Of a DNA stretch of 64,000 bases, positions 36,534 to 44,534 are shown piece by piece (the first letter of the stretch is position 1; every line of letters begins with the position of its first letter). The stretch is from Streptomyces eurocidicus (GTDB lineage: Bacteria > Actinomycetota > Actinomycetes > Streptomycetales > Streptomycetaceae). Under the pieces are notes generated by a model that saw nothing but the letters and a program-made list of their open reading frames with translations, had not been told where the DNA came from and searched no databases. Both the position numbers and the translations under genes were made by a program. The DNA lies in the NCBI RefSeq assembly GCF_002891295.1, contig NZ_LGUI01000004.1, forward strand, positions 248,001 through 312,000, written 5' to 3'.

Positions 36534-37565
36534 TCAGTTCGGGTGCAGACCGGTGAATTCCAGACCGGTCTCCTCCGGCCAGCCGAAGCGCACGTTCAGG
36601 CACTGCACCGCGTTGCCCGACCCGCCCTTGACCAGGTTGTCGAGCGCCCCGACCAGCGACGCGCGCGCCCCGTCCACCGCGAACCCCACGTCGCAGAAGT
36701 TCGAACCGGCGAGGATCTTCGGCTCGGGCAGCCGGTAGGCCCCGCGCTTGTGCGCCACGACGCGGACGAACGGCTCGTCCGCGTACGCCTTGCGGTAGGC
36801 CGACCGCACGTCCGCCTCCCGGGTCCCCTCCGCCAGACCCACCCGGCACAGCACCTGCACCCCGCGCACCGCCTCCACGCCGGTCGCCGTCATCCGCACC
36901 GGCAGCCCCGTCGCCTGGGCGACCTCCGCCTCGTGCCGGTGCCGGGTCGGCGCGAACAGCCGCATCGCACCGCTGCGTTCGGCGTGCAGGTTCGACGAGC
37001 CGGCCGAGACGCCGGACCCGCTGGAGCCGGTGCGCGCGTCGACGTCCACCGGGCCGTCGATCAGCCCGGCCTCGGCCAGCGGACGCACCGTCAGGATCCC
37101 CGCGGCCGCCATGCAGCCGGGCACGGAGATCCGGTCGGCGGTGCGCAGCTCGTCGCGGTGCCACTCGGGCAGCCCGGTGGTGAAGGAACCGAGGAGACCG
37201 GGGGCGGTGTGCGCGGTCTCGTAGTAGTCGGCGAAGACCCCGGCGTCGCGCAGCCGGAAGTCGCCGGAGAGGTCGATGACCGTACCGGCCAGCTCCAGGT
37301 ACCGGGCCATCCGCCCCATGGTCTGCTTGTGCGGCATGGCCAGGAACAGCACGTCGTAGGAGCCCGCGCGCTCCTCCAGCGCGTCGTGGCCCGCGAACGA
37401 CAGCTTCGTCCGGCCCCGCAGGTTCGGATGCGGGCCGTCCACCCGGCGCCCGGCGAAGGTGTTCGACGTGGCCAGGACGACCTCGACCCGGGGGTGGCCG
37501 GTCAACAGCCGCAGCAGTTCACCGCCGATGTATCCCGAAGCACCCGCGACCGCTACTCGAAGCAT
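36534..37565 (-). CDS. lysY: LysY-like [AmCP]-aminoacyl-phosphate reductase
   Basis: A 343-residue enzyme of the ArgC/LysY family. NADP-binding N-terminus RVAVAGASGYIGGELLRLL, catalytic cysteine in ISVPGCMAAAG near residue 148, and HRHEAEVAQ near 208 supplying the active-site His. It reduces the carrier-bound acyl phosphate to a semialdehyde, the acceptor for the transketolase here. Its start overlaps the end of the LysX-like gene by 13 bases. Confidence 0.92.
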   Translation of the reverse strand: MLRVAVAGASGYIGGELLRLLTGHPRVEVVLATSNTFAGRRVDGPHPNLRGRTKLSFAGHDALEERAGSYDVLFLAMPHKQTMGRMARYLELAGTVIDLSGDFRLRDAGVFADYYETAHTAPGLLGSFTTGLPEWHRDELRTADRISVPGCMAAAGILTVRPLAEAGLIDGPVDVDARTGSSGSGVSAGSSNLHAERSGAMRLFAPTRHRHEAEVAQATGLPVRMTATGVEAVRGVQVLCRVGLAEGTREADVRSAYRKAYADEPFVRVVAHKRGAYRLPEPKILAGSNFCDVGFAVDGARASLVGALDNLVKGGSGNAVQCLNVRFGWPEETGLEFTGLHPN

Positions 37566-38440
37566 GACTGCGACCTCGCAATAAGGTGATCGACAATGCG
37601 GTCGGCCACCGGGACCTCCGGCCCGACCGCGCGCTGGAATCCCGAGAACTCCACACCGTGGTTGACCTCCAGGACCAGGAGGTTGCCCTCGGAGTCCTCC
37701 ACGAGGTCCACCCCGGCGATCTCGGCGTGCACACACTGCGCGGCCGTGACCGCGATCTTCGCCAGCTCGGGGGTGAGCGGGCAGCGCCGCGTCTCCGCCC
37801 CCCGGGCCACATTGGTCCGCCAGTCGGCGCTGCTGCGGTACGTGGCGCCCAGTGCCTCGTCCCCCACCACGACGACCCGGATGTCCCGGTCCGGCTTGGG
37901 CACGAGTTCCTGGACGTAGACGATGTGCGACACGGGCGAGGGCAGCGCGGCGATGTACTCCATCACCGTCTCCGCCACCTCCCGGTCGGGCAGCTTGGAC
38001 ACCAGCCGGCCCCACGAGCCGGTCAGCGGCTTCACCACCGCCGGGTAGCCGATGGCCTCCAGGGCGTCCAGGGCGGCCTCGGGGGTGAGCGCGAGCGCGG
38101 TGCGCGGCGTGGGCAGCCCGGCGTCGCGCAACGCCACCGACGTGCGGTACTTGTCACCGCACACGTCGATGGCCCGCGAGGAGTTGACGACGGTCGCACC
38201 CGCCGCCTCCAGCGCCCGCGCCGCGTACAGGGCGCGCGCCTGGCCGATCTCGCGGTTCAGCACGAACGGCCAGGGCGTACCCGACTGCTGGAGCACCCGC
38301 CACAACGCCCGGCTGTCGACGAACTCGTACGGCAGCCCACGGCGTTCGAGGGCCTCGAGGACGCGCTTCTCATCGGCGCGCAGCCGCGAGGCGACGACGG
38401 CGAACGGCGCCGCGGCCGCCGGGCGCGTGGCGGCGGTCAC
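37553..38440 (-). CDS. lysX: LysX-like ATP-grasp ligase (glutamate-carrier protein ligase)
   Basis: A 295-residue RimK/LysX-type ATP-grasp ligase. Features include YPAVVKPLTGSWGRLVSKL near residue 130 (phosphate loop), HIVYVQELVPKPDRDIRVVVVG (hinge and metal region) and LLVLEVNHGVEFSGFQ near 265 (Mg-binding Glu/Asn). LysX joins the alpha-amino group of its substrate to the C-terminal Glu gamma-carboxylate of LysW. The GTG start overlaps the carrier gene stop, so the two are co-translated. Glutamate is the expected substrate by analogy with vazabitide biosynthesis. Confidence 0.92.
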   Translation of the reverse strand: MTAATRPAAAAPFAVVASRLRADEKRVLEALERRGLPYEFVDSRALWRVLQQSGTPWPFVLNREIGQARALYAARALEAAGATVVNSSRAIDVCGDKYRTSVALRDAGLPTPRTALALTPEAALDALEAIGYPAVVKPLTGSWGRLVSKLPDREVAETVMEYIAALPSPVSHIVYVQELVPKPDRDIRVVVVGDEALGATYRSSADWRTNVARGAETRRCPLTPELAKIAVTAAQCVHAEIAGVDLVEDSEGNLLVLEVNHGVEFSGFQRAVGPEVPVADRIVDHLIARSQSCFE

Positions 38441-38601
38441 TCGCCCCAGTCCTCTTCGACGTCGGGGGCGAGGGCGACCTGCAGAGGATCGACGGTGAGG
38501 ACCTCCAGCTCGCTGGAGCAGTCCCCGCACTCGATGATCTCGTTGACCTTGGGGGGTTCGGCGAGAGCCACGGAGCTCTCGCACTCGGGACAGATGACCA
38601 T
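38437..38601 (-). CDS. lysW: LysW-like amino-group carrier protein (AmCP)
   Basis: A 54-residue acidic protein with two zinc-finger cysteine pairs, CPEC at residues 4-7 and CGDC near 25-28, and the diagnostic C-terminus E-D-W-G-E, whose last Glu carries the growing amino acid. Length and motif are those of LysW. Streptomyces make lysine by the diaminopimelate route and do not need LysW for it, so a carrier here signals secondary metabolism, as in vazabitide A. It is the first gene of the minus-strand operon lysW-X-Y-Z-K-transketolase N-transketolase C. Confidence 0.95.
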   Translation of the reverse strand: MVICPECESSVALAEPPKVNEIIECGDCSSELEVLTVDPLQVALAPDVEEDWGE

Positions 38602-38948
38602 TCGGCTGTTCCTTTCCGAGACCACCCGGGACACTCGCCCGGGCTCCGGCCTCCACCGGATCGCTGGACAGTAGATCCGGCCGACCGCGGGGACTGCGTC
38701 CATCGGGGTGATGAACCCGTTCCCGAACTCCGTTGACGGCCCACGGCGCCGGACCCAACGTGTGTCGACACGCGTCCCCGCCGGATCGACGCCACGTCGA
38801 CACCCCGTCGCTCTTTGCGGCGCCGGGCCGCTCCGGCCTTTACACCGCTCGCCGGGGCGTGCGTTGCTTGCCCTCGCAGCGGCCCGCCGGCCGCGAGCCG
38901 GCCCGTGGAGACCTGCGGAGCACGTGGAGTCTGTGGAGGGAAATTCCT
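38602..38948. promoter_or_regulatory. Divergent control region between lysW-type operon and sulfotransferase
   Basis: These 347 bases drive two divergent operons of the same pathway. They contain a perfect 10-bp palindrome GTGTCGACAC (38762-38771) and a second GTCGACAC (38796-38803) 32 bases later in the same orientation, a possible operator pair. No gene was found. GGAGGG just before 38949 is the sulfotransferase ribosome-binding site. Confidence 0.45.
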
Positions 38949-39683
38949 GTGAGCGACCCCGTCACCCGACCGAAGATCCTGGCGCTGTGGAGCGCGCCGC
39001 GCAGCCGGTCCACCGCGTTCTTCCGCATGATGTGCGAGCGCGGCGACTTCCAGGTGCTGCACGAACCGTTCTCCTACCTCGCCGAATTCGGGCAGGTGGA
39101 GGTCGACGGCGAGCAGCGCCGTACGGAGGCGGAGGTCCTCGCCGCCATGCGCGCGATGGGCGAACAGTCACCGCTGTTCTTCAAGGACACCACCGACGAG
39201 CGCTACCCCGGCGTCCTCGGCGACCGGGGCTTCCTCACCGAGGACGCCGCGCACACCTTCATCATCCGGCACCCGGTCGAGACCATCGCCTCGTACCACG
39301 CCGTCAACCCGGACGTGCGGCGCCACCAGATCGGCTTCGAGGCCCAGTACGAGCTCTTCCAGGCGGCCTGGGAGGCGACGGGCCGGACCCCGGTGGTCAT
39401 CGACGGGAACGACCTCGTCGAGAAGCCGGAGGCCGTCGTCGAGGCGTACGCGCGCGCCGTCGGCATCCCGTACCTGGAGAAGGCCCTCAACTGGCAGCCG
39501 GAATCCCGCAAGGAATGGCAGCCCAGCGAGCGCTGGCACTCCGACGTGAGCACCAGCAGCGGCTTCACCGCCGAGCGGCGCAAGCACGAGGTCGACGTCG
39601 AGACGCACCCCGTCCTCGGCGGCTACCTGGAGCACCACCTGCCGTTCTACGAGAAGCTCCGCGCCCACCGGCTGGCCGTGTGA
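38949..39683 (+). CDS. PAPS-dependent sulfotransferase
   Basis: A 244-residue sulfotransferase. The 5'-phosphosulfate loop is ALWSAPRSRSTAFFRMM near residue 13, and the 3'-phosphate region is FIIRHPVETIASYH near residue 100. It transfers sulfate from PAPS to a hydroxyl. It is the first gene of the forward unit with the PAPS-making genes, overlapping or abutting cysC, and is divergent from the lysW-type operon. In the azinomycin/ficellomycin/vazabitide group, sulfation of the DADH hydroxyl precedes loss of sulfate to form an aziridine. I infer the same role, with DADH or its carrier-bound form as acceptor. Confidence 0.85.
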   Translation: MSDPVTRPKILALWSAPRSRSTAFFRMMCERGDFQVLHEPFSYLAEFGQVEVDGEQRRTEAEVLAAMRAMGEQSPLFFKDTTDERYPGVLGDRGFLTEDAAHTFIIRHPVETIASYHAVNPDVRRHQIGFEAQYELFQAAWEATGRTPVVIDGNDLVEKPEAVVEAYARAVGIPYLEKALNWQPESRKEWQPSERWHSDVSTSSGFTAERRKHEVDVETHPVLGGYLEHHLPFYEKLRAHRLAV

Positions 39684-39703
39684 ACACGGGAACGGGAACG
39701 ACG

Positions 39704-40255
39704 ATGAGCGCGCCGGGCGGCGCGACCGGGGCGACCGTGTGGCTGACGGGACTGCCGAGCGCGGGGAAGACGACGATCGCGCGGGCGCTGGCCGAGCGGT
39801 TGCGGGGTGAGGGGCACCGGACGGAGGTGCTGGACGGTGACGAGATCCGGGAGTTCCTCTCGGCCGGTCTGGGTTTCTCCCGCGCGGACCGTGACACCAA
39901 CGTGCGGCGGATCGGGTTCGTCGCCCAACTGCTCGCCTCGCACGGTGTCACGGTGCTGGTGCCGGTGATCGCCCCGTACGCGGATGCCCGGGAGGCGGTG
40001 CGCGAGCACCACCGCGAGCGCGGCACCGCGTTTGTGGAGGTGCACGTGGCGACGCCCGTGGAGGTCTGTTCGGTGCGGGATGTGAAGGGCCTGTACGCGA
40101 AGCAGGCCGCAGGCGAGATCTCCGGGCTGACGGGGGTGGATGACCCGTACGAGGTCCCGGTGGATCCCGATCTGCGGATCGAGACGCATGGGACGAGTGT
40201 GGAGGAGTCGGCGTCGGTGGTGCACAAGGCGCTGGTGGGGAGGGGGTTGTTGTGA
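39704..40255 (+). CDS. cysC: Adenylylsulfate kinase
   Basis: A 183-residue APS kinase with P-loop GLPSAGKTT near residue 16, DGDEIREFLSAGLGFSRADRDTNVRRI (Asp and Arg contacts to APS) and the conserved KGLYAKQAAGEI. It phosphorylates APS to PAPS. ATG 39704 is used; an upstream GTG at 39680 would overlap the sulfotransferase stop and add eight residues, so tight coupling is possible. In many Streptomyces the order cysH-cysC-cysD-cysN is found; here the sulfotransferase occupies the place of cysH. Confidence 0.93.
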   Translation: MSAPGGATGATVWLTGLPSAGKTTIARALAERLRGEGHRTEVLDGDEIREFLSAGLGFSRADRDTNVRRIGFVAQLLASHGVTVLVPVIAPYADAREAVREHHRERGTAFVEVHVATPVEVCSVRDVKGLYAKQAAGEISGLTGVDDPYEVPVDPDLRIETHGTSVEESASVVHKALVGRGLL

Positions 40256-41154
40256 GCTCGTACGCGTTGTCGCATCTGGACGCGCTGGAGTCGGAGGCGG
40301 TGCACGTCTTCCGTGAGGTGGCCGGGGAGTTCGAGCGGCCGGTGATCCTCTTCTCCGGTGGCAAGGACTCCATTCTGATGCTGCATCTGGCGCTGAAGGC
40401 GTTCGCACCCGCGACCGTGCCGTTCTCCCTGCTGCACGTGGACACCGGGCACAACTTCCCCGAGGTCCTCGCCTACCGGGACCGGGTGGTAGCTGAACAC
40501 GGGCTGCGCCTCGAAGTGGCGTCGGTGCAGGAATTCATCGACACGGGGCGGTTGCGGGAACGCCCGGACGGCACGCGTAACCCGTTGCAGACACCACCCC
40601 TTCTCGACGCCATCGAACGCCACCGTTTCGACGCGGTGTTCGGCGGCGGGCGGCGGGACGAGGAGAAAGCGCGGGCGAAGGAGCGCGTGTTCTCCTTGCG
40701 GGATGAATTCGGCGGCTGGGACCCGCGCCGCCAGCGCCCCGAGCTCTGGCAGCTCTACAACGGACGCCACGCCCCCGGCGAACACGTCCGCGTCTTTCCC
40801 CTGTCGAACTTCACCGAGCTCGACGTATGGCAGTACATCGCCCGCGAGAAGATCGAACTGCCCTCCATCTACTACGCCCACGAACGCGAGGTCTTCCACC
40901 GCGCCGGAATGTGGCTGGCCCCCGGCGACTGGGGCGGCCCCAGGGAAGGCGAGCGGACGGAGAGACGACTGGTGCGCTACCGCACCGTCGGCGATATGTC
41001 CTGCACCGGCGCCGTCGACTCCGACGCGCTGACCATCGAGGCCGTCATCGCCGAGATCGCCGCGTCCCGCCTGACCGAGCGCGGGGCCACCCGCGCCGAC
41101 GACAAGCTGTCGGAAGCGGCCATGGAAGACCGCAAGCGCGAGGGGTACTTCTAA
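40252..41154 (+). CDS. cysD: Sulfate adenylyltransferase subunit 2
   Basis: A 300-residue PP-loop ATP pyrophosphatase-type subunit: LFSGGKDSILMLHLAL near residue 35 is the PP motif, and VFGGGRRDEEKARAKERVFSLRD and the C-terminal KLSEAAMEDRKREGYF are standard for CysD. With CysN it makes APS from sulfate and ATP. The GTG start overlaps cysC by four bases. Confidence 0.95.
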   Translation: MSSYALSHLDALESEAVHVFREVAGEFERPVILFSGGKDSILMLHLALKAFAPATVPFSLLHVDTGHNFPEVLAYRDRVVAEHGLRLEVASVQEFIDTGRLRERPDGTRNPLQTPPLLDAIERHRFDAVFGGGRRDEEKARAKERVFSLRDEFGGWDPRRQRPELWQLYNGRHAPGEHVRVFPLSNFTELDVWQYIAREKIELPSIYYAHEREVFHRAGMWLAPGDWGGPREGERTERRLVRYRTVGDMSCTGAVDSDALTIEAVIAEIAASRLTERGATRADDKLSEAAMEDRKREGYF

Positions 41155-41156
41155 CC

Positions 41157-42467
41157 ATGACCACCACGACCCTCCTGCGTTTCGCGACCGCCGGTTCCGT
41201 CGACGACGGGAAGTCCACCCTGGTCGGCCGGCTGCTGCACGACTCCAAGTCGGTGCTGGCCGATCAGCTGGAGGCCGTCGCGCACGCCTCCCGCAACCGC
41301 GGCCAGGAAGCACCCGACCTGGCACTGCTCACCGACGGACTGCGGGCGGAACGGGAACAGGGCATCACCATCGACGTGGCCTACCGCTACTTCGCCACCC
41401 CCCGCCGCCGCTTCATCCTGGCCGACACCCCCGGACACGTGCAGTACACCCGCAACATGGTCACCGGCGCCTCCACCGCCCAGCTCGCCATCGTCCTCGT
41501 CGACGCCCGCAACGGCGTCGTCGAACAGACCCGCCGCCACGCCGCCGTCGCCGCCCTCCTGCGCGTCCCCCACCTCGTCCTCGCCGTCAACAAGATGGAC
41601 CTCGCCGGCTACACCGAGAACACCTTCGCCGCCATAGCCGACGAATTCACCGCCTACGCCGCCTCCCTCGGCGTACCCCAGGTGACCGCCATCCCGATCT
41701 CGGCACTGGCCGGCGACAACGTGGTCACGCCCTCCTCCCACATGGACTGGTACGGCGGTCCCACCGTCCTCGAACACCTGGAGACGGTGCCCGTCGTCAC
41801 CGACCCCACCGCCGAGGACGCCCGCTTCCCCGTCCAGTACGTCATCCGCCCCCAGACCCCCGCCCACCCCGACTACCGCGGCTACGCCGGCCAGATCGCC
41901 TCCGGGGTCCTCACCGTCGGCGACGAGGTCACCGTCCTGCCCTCCGGCCGCACCAGCACCATCAGCGCGATCGACGCCCTGGGCACCGGCGTCGACACGG
42001 CCTTCGCCCCCCAGTCGGTCACCCTCCGGCTCGCCGACGACCTGGACGTCTCGCGCGGCGACCTGATCGCGCCGACCGCCACCGCACCCGTACCCACCCA
42101 GGACGTCCAGGCCACCGTCTGCCACGTCGCCGACAAACCCCTGCGCGTAGGCGACCGCGTCCTGCTCAAACACACCACCCGCACCGTCAAGGCGATCGTC
42201 AAGGACATCCCCTCCCGGCTCACCCTCGACGACCTCTCCCACCACCCCCACCCCGGCGAACTGACCGCCAACGACATCGGCCGGATCACCCTGCGCACCG
42301 CCGAACCCCTCGCCCTCGACTCCTACCACCACTCCCGCCGCACCGGCGCCTTCCTCCTCATCGACCCCACCGACGGCACCACCCTGACGGCAGGAATGGC
42401 CGGGGACGCCCAGGCGGCGTTCTCCGTGGCGGCCGCCGTGGCCGACGACGAAGGCTGGGACTTCTGA
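41157..42467 (+). CDS. cysN: Sulfate adenylyltransferase subunit 1 (GTPase)
   Basis: A 436-residue EF-Tu-like GTPase. G1 GSVDDGKSTL near residue 13, G3 ADTPGH near 90, G4 NKMD near 145, followed by two beta-barrel domains. GTP hydrolysis drives APS synthesis by the CysD subunit. There is no fused APS kinase domain, in line with the separate cysC. Only two bases separate it from cysD. Confidence 0.95.
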   Translation: MTTTTLLRFATAGSVDDGKSTLVGRLLHDSKSVLADQLEAVAHASRNRGQEAPDLALLTDGLRAEREQGITIDVAYRYFATPRRRFILADTPGHVQYTRNMVTGASTAQLAIVLVDARNGVVEQTRRHAAVAALLRVPHLVLAVNKMDLAGYTENTFAAIADEFTAYAASLGVPQVTAIPISALAGDNVVTPSSHMDWYGGPTVLEHLETVPVVTDPTAEDARFPVQYVIRPQTPAHPDYRGYAGQIASGVLTVGDEVTVLPSGRTSTISAIDALGTGVDTAFAPQSVTLRLADDLDVSRGDLIAPTATAPVPTQDVQATVCHVADKPLRVGDRVLLKHTTRTVKAIVKDIPSRLTLDDLSHHPHPGELTANDIGRITLRTAEPLALDSYHHSRRTGAFLLIDPTDGTTLTAGMAGDAQAAFSVAAAVADDEGWDF

Positions 42468-42493
42468 TGACCATGACGTGTTGTCGCCGCTGA
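42467..42493 (+). CDS. Cysteine-containing mini-ORF, candidate attenuator leader
   Basis: An eight-codon reading frame M-T-M-T-C-C-R-R whose ATG overlaps the cysN stop (TGATG). Two consecutive Cys codons precede two Arg codons. It sits 98 bases before the sulfonate-type binding protein gene. Polycysteine short ORFs act as cysteine-responsive attenuators upstream of sulfur genes in mycobacteria, and similar tiny leaders are seen in other actinobacteria. No homology can be claimed at this length; position and content are the evidence. Confidence 0.4.
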   Translation: MTMTCCRR

Positions 42494-42590
42494 CCGCGCC
42501 GCCTCGCCATCCGTCCCCCGAGTCCCCGCTCCGCCGCCGGGCCGCCGTGCGCGCACGCACCGCCCCGGACCGTTCGAGAGGAACCCCCTC

Positions 42591-43691
42591 GTGTCTGTCG
42601 CAGTTCGTCGTGCCCTGGCGGCCGCCGCCGCCCTCCCCCTGCTGATCGGCGCCCTGGGCGCCTGCGGCTACGGCTCGGGGAAGAAGGAGGACCGGACGGA
42701 GAACGCCGGGGCGAAGGGCGCCAAGCTCTCCGCCGACACCGTCCGGATCGGCTACTTCCCCAACATCACCCACGCCACCCCGCTGGTCGGCGAGCAGGAA
42801 GGGCTCCTCCAGAAGGAGCTGGGCGGCACCGAACTCCGGTCGACGACCTTCAACGCGGGACCGTCCGAGATCGAGGCGCTCAACGCGGGCTCGATCGACA
42901 TCGGCTGGATCGGCCCGTCGCCGGCCATCAACGGCTATGTGAAGTCGAAGGGCAAGAGCCTGCGGATCATCTCCGGCTCGGCATCGGGCGGGGTGAAGCT
43001 GGTCGTCGACCCCAAGAAGATCTCCTCGCTCGACGACGTCAAGGGCAAGCGGATCGCGACCCCGCAGAAGGGCAACACCCAGGACGTGGCCTTCCTCAAC
43101 TGGATCGCCACGAAGGGCTGGAACGTCGACCCGCAGAGCGGCAAGGGCGACGTCTCCGTGGTCCGTACGGACAACAAGGTGACGCCCGACGCCTTCAAGG
43201 CGGGCTCGGTCGACGGCGCGTGGGTGCCGGAGCCGACCGCCTCCAAGCTGGTCTCCCAGGGCGGGAAGGTGCTGCTGGACGAGGCCGGCCTGTGGCCGGA
43301 CAAGAAGTTCGTGATCACCAATGTGGTCGTGTCGCAGAAGTTCCTCGACGCGCACCCGGACGTGGTCGAGGCCGTGCTGCGCGGCTCCGTGCGGACCAAC
43401 GCCTGGATCAAGGGGAACCCGGACAAGGCCAAGGCGTCGGCCAACGCGGCCCTGAAGAAGCTCTCCGGCAAGGAACTGCCCGCGGAGATCCTCGACCCGG
43501 CCTGGAAGAGCATCGAGGTCACCGACGACCCGCTGGCCAAGACCCTGGACGAGGAGGCTGCCCATGCCGTCAAGGCGGGGCTCCTGGAGAAGCCGGACCT
43601 GTCGGGCATCTACCACCTGACCGTGCTCAACAAGGTCCTCAAGGCCGAGGGCGGCAAGCCTGCCGACGCCGCCGGTCTCGGCAAGCAGTGA
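42591..43691 (+). CDS. Sulfonate/sulfate-ester ABC transporter binding lipoprotein
   Basis: A 366-residue secreted lipoprotein. N-terminal hydrophobic stretch with lipobox LGAC near residue 22, then a NMT1/SsuA-type periplasmic fold (VRIGYFPNITHATPLVGEQEG; GSIDIGWIGPSPAINGY). It belongs with the ATPase and permease that follow. Placement directly after cysN, as in Streptomyces sulfate-assimilation loci, suggests uptake of an oxidised sulfur compound. Confidence 0.88.
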   Translation: MSVAVRRALAAAAALPLLIGALGACGYGSGKKEDRTENAGAKGAKLSADTVRIGYFPNITHATPLVGEQEGLLQKELGGTELRSTTFNAGPSEIEALNAGSIDIGWIGPSPAINGYVKSKGKSLRIISGSASGGVKLVVDPKKISSLDDVKGKRIATPQKGNTQDVAFLNWIATKGWNVDPQSGKGDVSVVRTDNKVTPDAFKAGSVDGAWVPEPTASKLVSQGGKVLLDEAGLWPDKKFVITNVVVSQKFLDAHPDVVEAVLRGSVRTNAWIKGNPDKAKASANAALKKLSGKELPAEILDPAWKSIEVTDDPLAKTLDEEAAHAVKAGLLEKPDLSGIYHLTVLNKVLKAEGGKPADAAGLGKQ

Positions 43692-43730
43692 TCAGCGACG
43701 CCTCTCGAACGAAAGCCAGGAGGTGACCGG

Positions 43731-44534
43731 ATGTCCCCGGCACTGACCACCGACAAGCCCGGCCCGGCGGAGGTCGCGGACGACGCGCCCGTGGCCGTCC
43801 GGCTCGCCCATGTCCACAAGAGCTTCGGCCGTCCCGGTGCGGCCCAGCCCGTCCTCGACGACATCTCGCTCTCGGTCCGCCCCGGCGAGTTCGTCTGCCT
43901 GCTCGGCGCCTCCGGCTGCGGCAAGTCGACACTGCTGAACCTGGTCGCCGGCCTCGACCGGCCGACCGCCGGCACCATCGAGGTGCCCGGCGGCCGCCCG
44001 GCGCTGATGTTCCAGGAGCACGCCCTGTTCCCGTGGCTGACCGCGGGCCGCAACATCGAACTGGCCCTGCGGCTGCGCGGGGTGCCCCGGGCCGCCCGCC
44101 GCCCCGAGGCCGAGCGGCTGCTGGAGCTCGTACGGCTCGGCGGCGCGTACGGCAAGCGGGTGCACGAGCTGTCGGGCGGGATGCGGCAGCGGGTCGCGCT
44201 GGCCCGCGCGCTGGCGCAGGACAGCCGGCTGCTGCTGATGGACGAGCCGTTCGCCGCGCTCGACGCCATCACCCGGGACGTGCTGCACCACGAGCTGACC
44301 CGGATCTGGTCCGAGACGCGGCTGTCGGTGCTGTTCGTCACCCACAACGTCCGGGAGGCGGTGCGGCTCGCCGAGCGGGTGGTGCTGCTGTCCTCCCGGC
44401 CGGGCCGGGTGGCCCGCGAGTGGGCGGTGGACATACCGCAGCCGCGTCGCATCGAGGACGCGGCCGTCGCGGACCTGTCCGTGGAGATCACCGAGGAACT
44501 GCGCAAGGAGATCCGCCGCCATGGTCAGCACTGA
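43731..44534 (+). CDS. Sulfonate-type ABC transporter ATP-binding protein
   Basis: A 267-residue ABC ATPase: Walker A LLGASGCGKSTLLN near residue 60, Q-loop FQEHALFPW, signature LSGGMRQRVALARAL near 145, and Walker B LLLMDEPFAALD. It fits the SsuB/TauB type. An ideal AGGAGGTGA ribosome-binding site precedes the ATG. Its end overlaps the permease start. Confidence 0.92.
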   Translation: MSPALTTDKPGPAEVADDAPVAVRLAHVHKSFGRPGAAQPVLDDISLSVRPGEFVCLLGASGCGKSTLLNLVAGLDRPTAGTIEVPGGRPALMFQEHALFPWLTAGRNIELALRLRGVPRAARRPEAERLLELVRLGGAYGKRVHELSGGMRQRVALARALAQDSRLLLMDEPFAALDAITRDVLHHELTRIWSETRLSVLFVTHNVREAVRLAERVVLLSSRPGRVAREWAVDIPQPRRIEDAAVADLSVEITEELRKEIRRHGQH

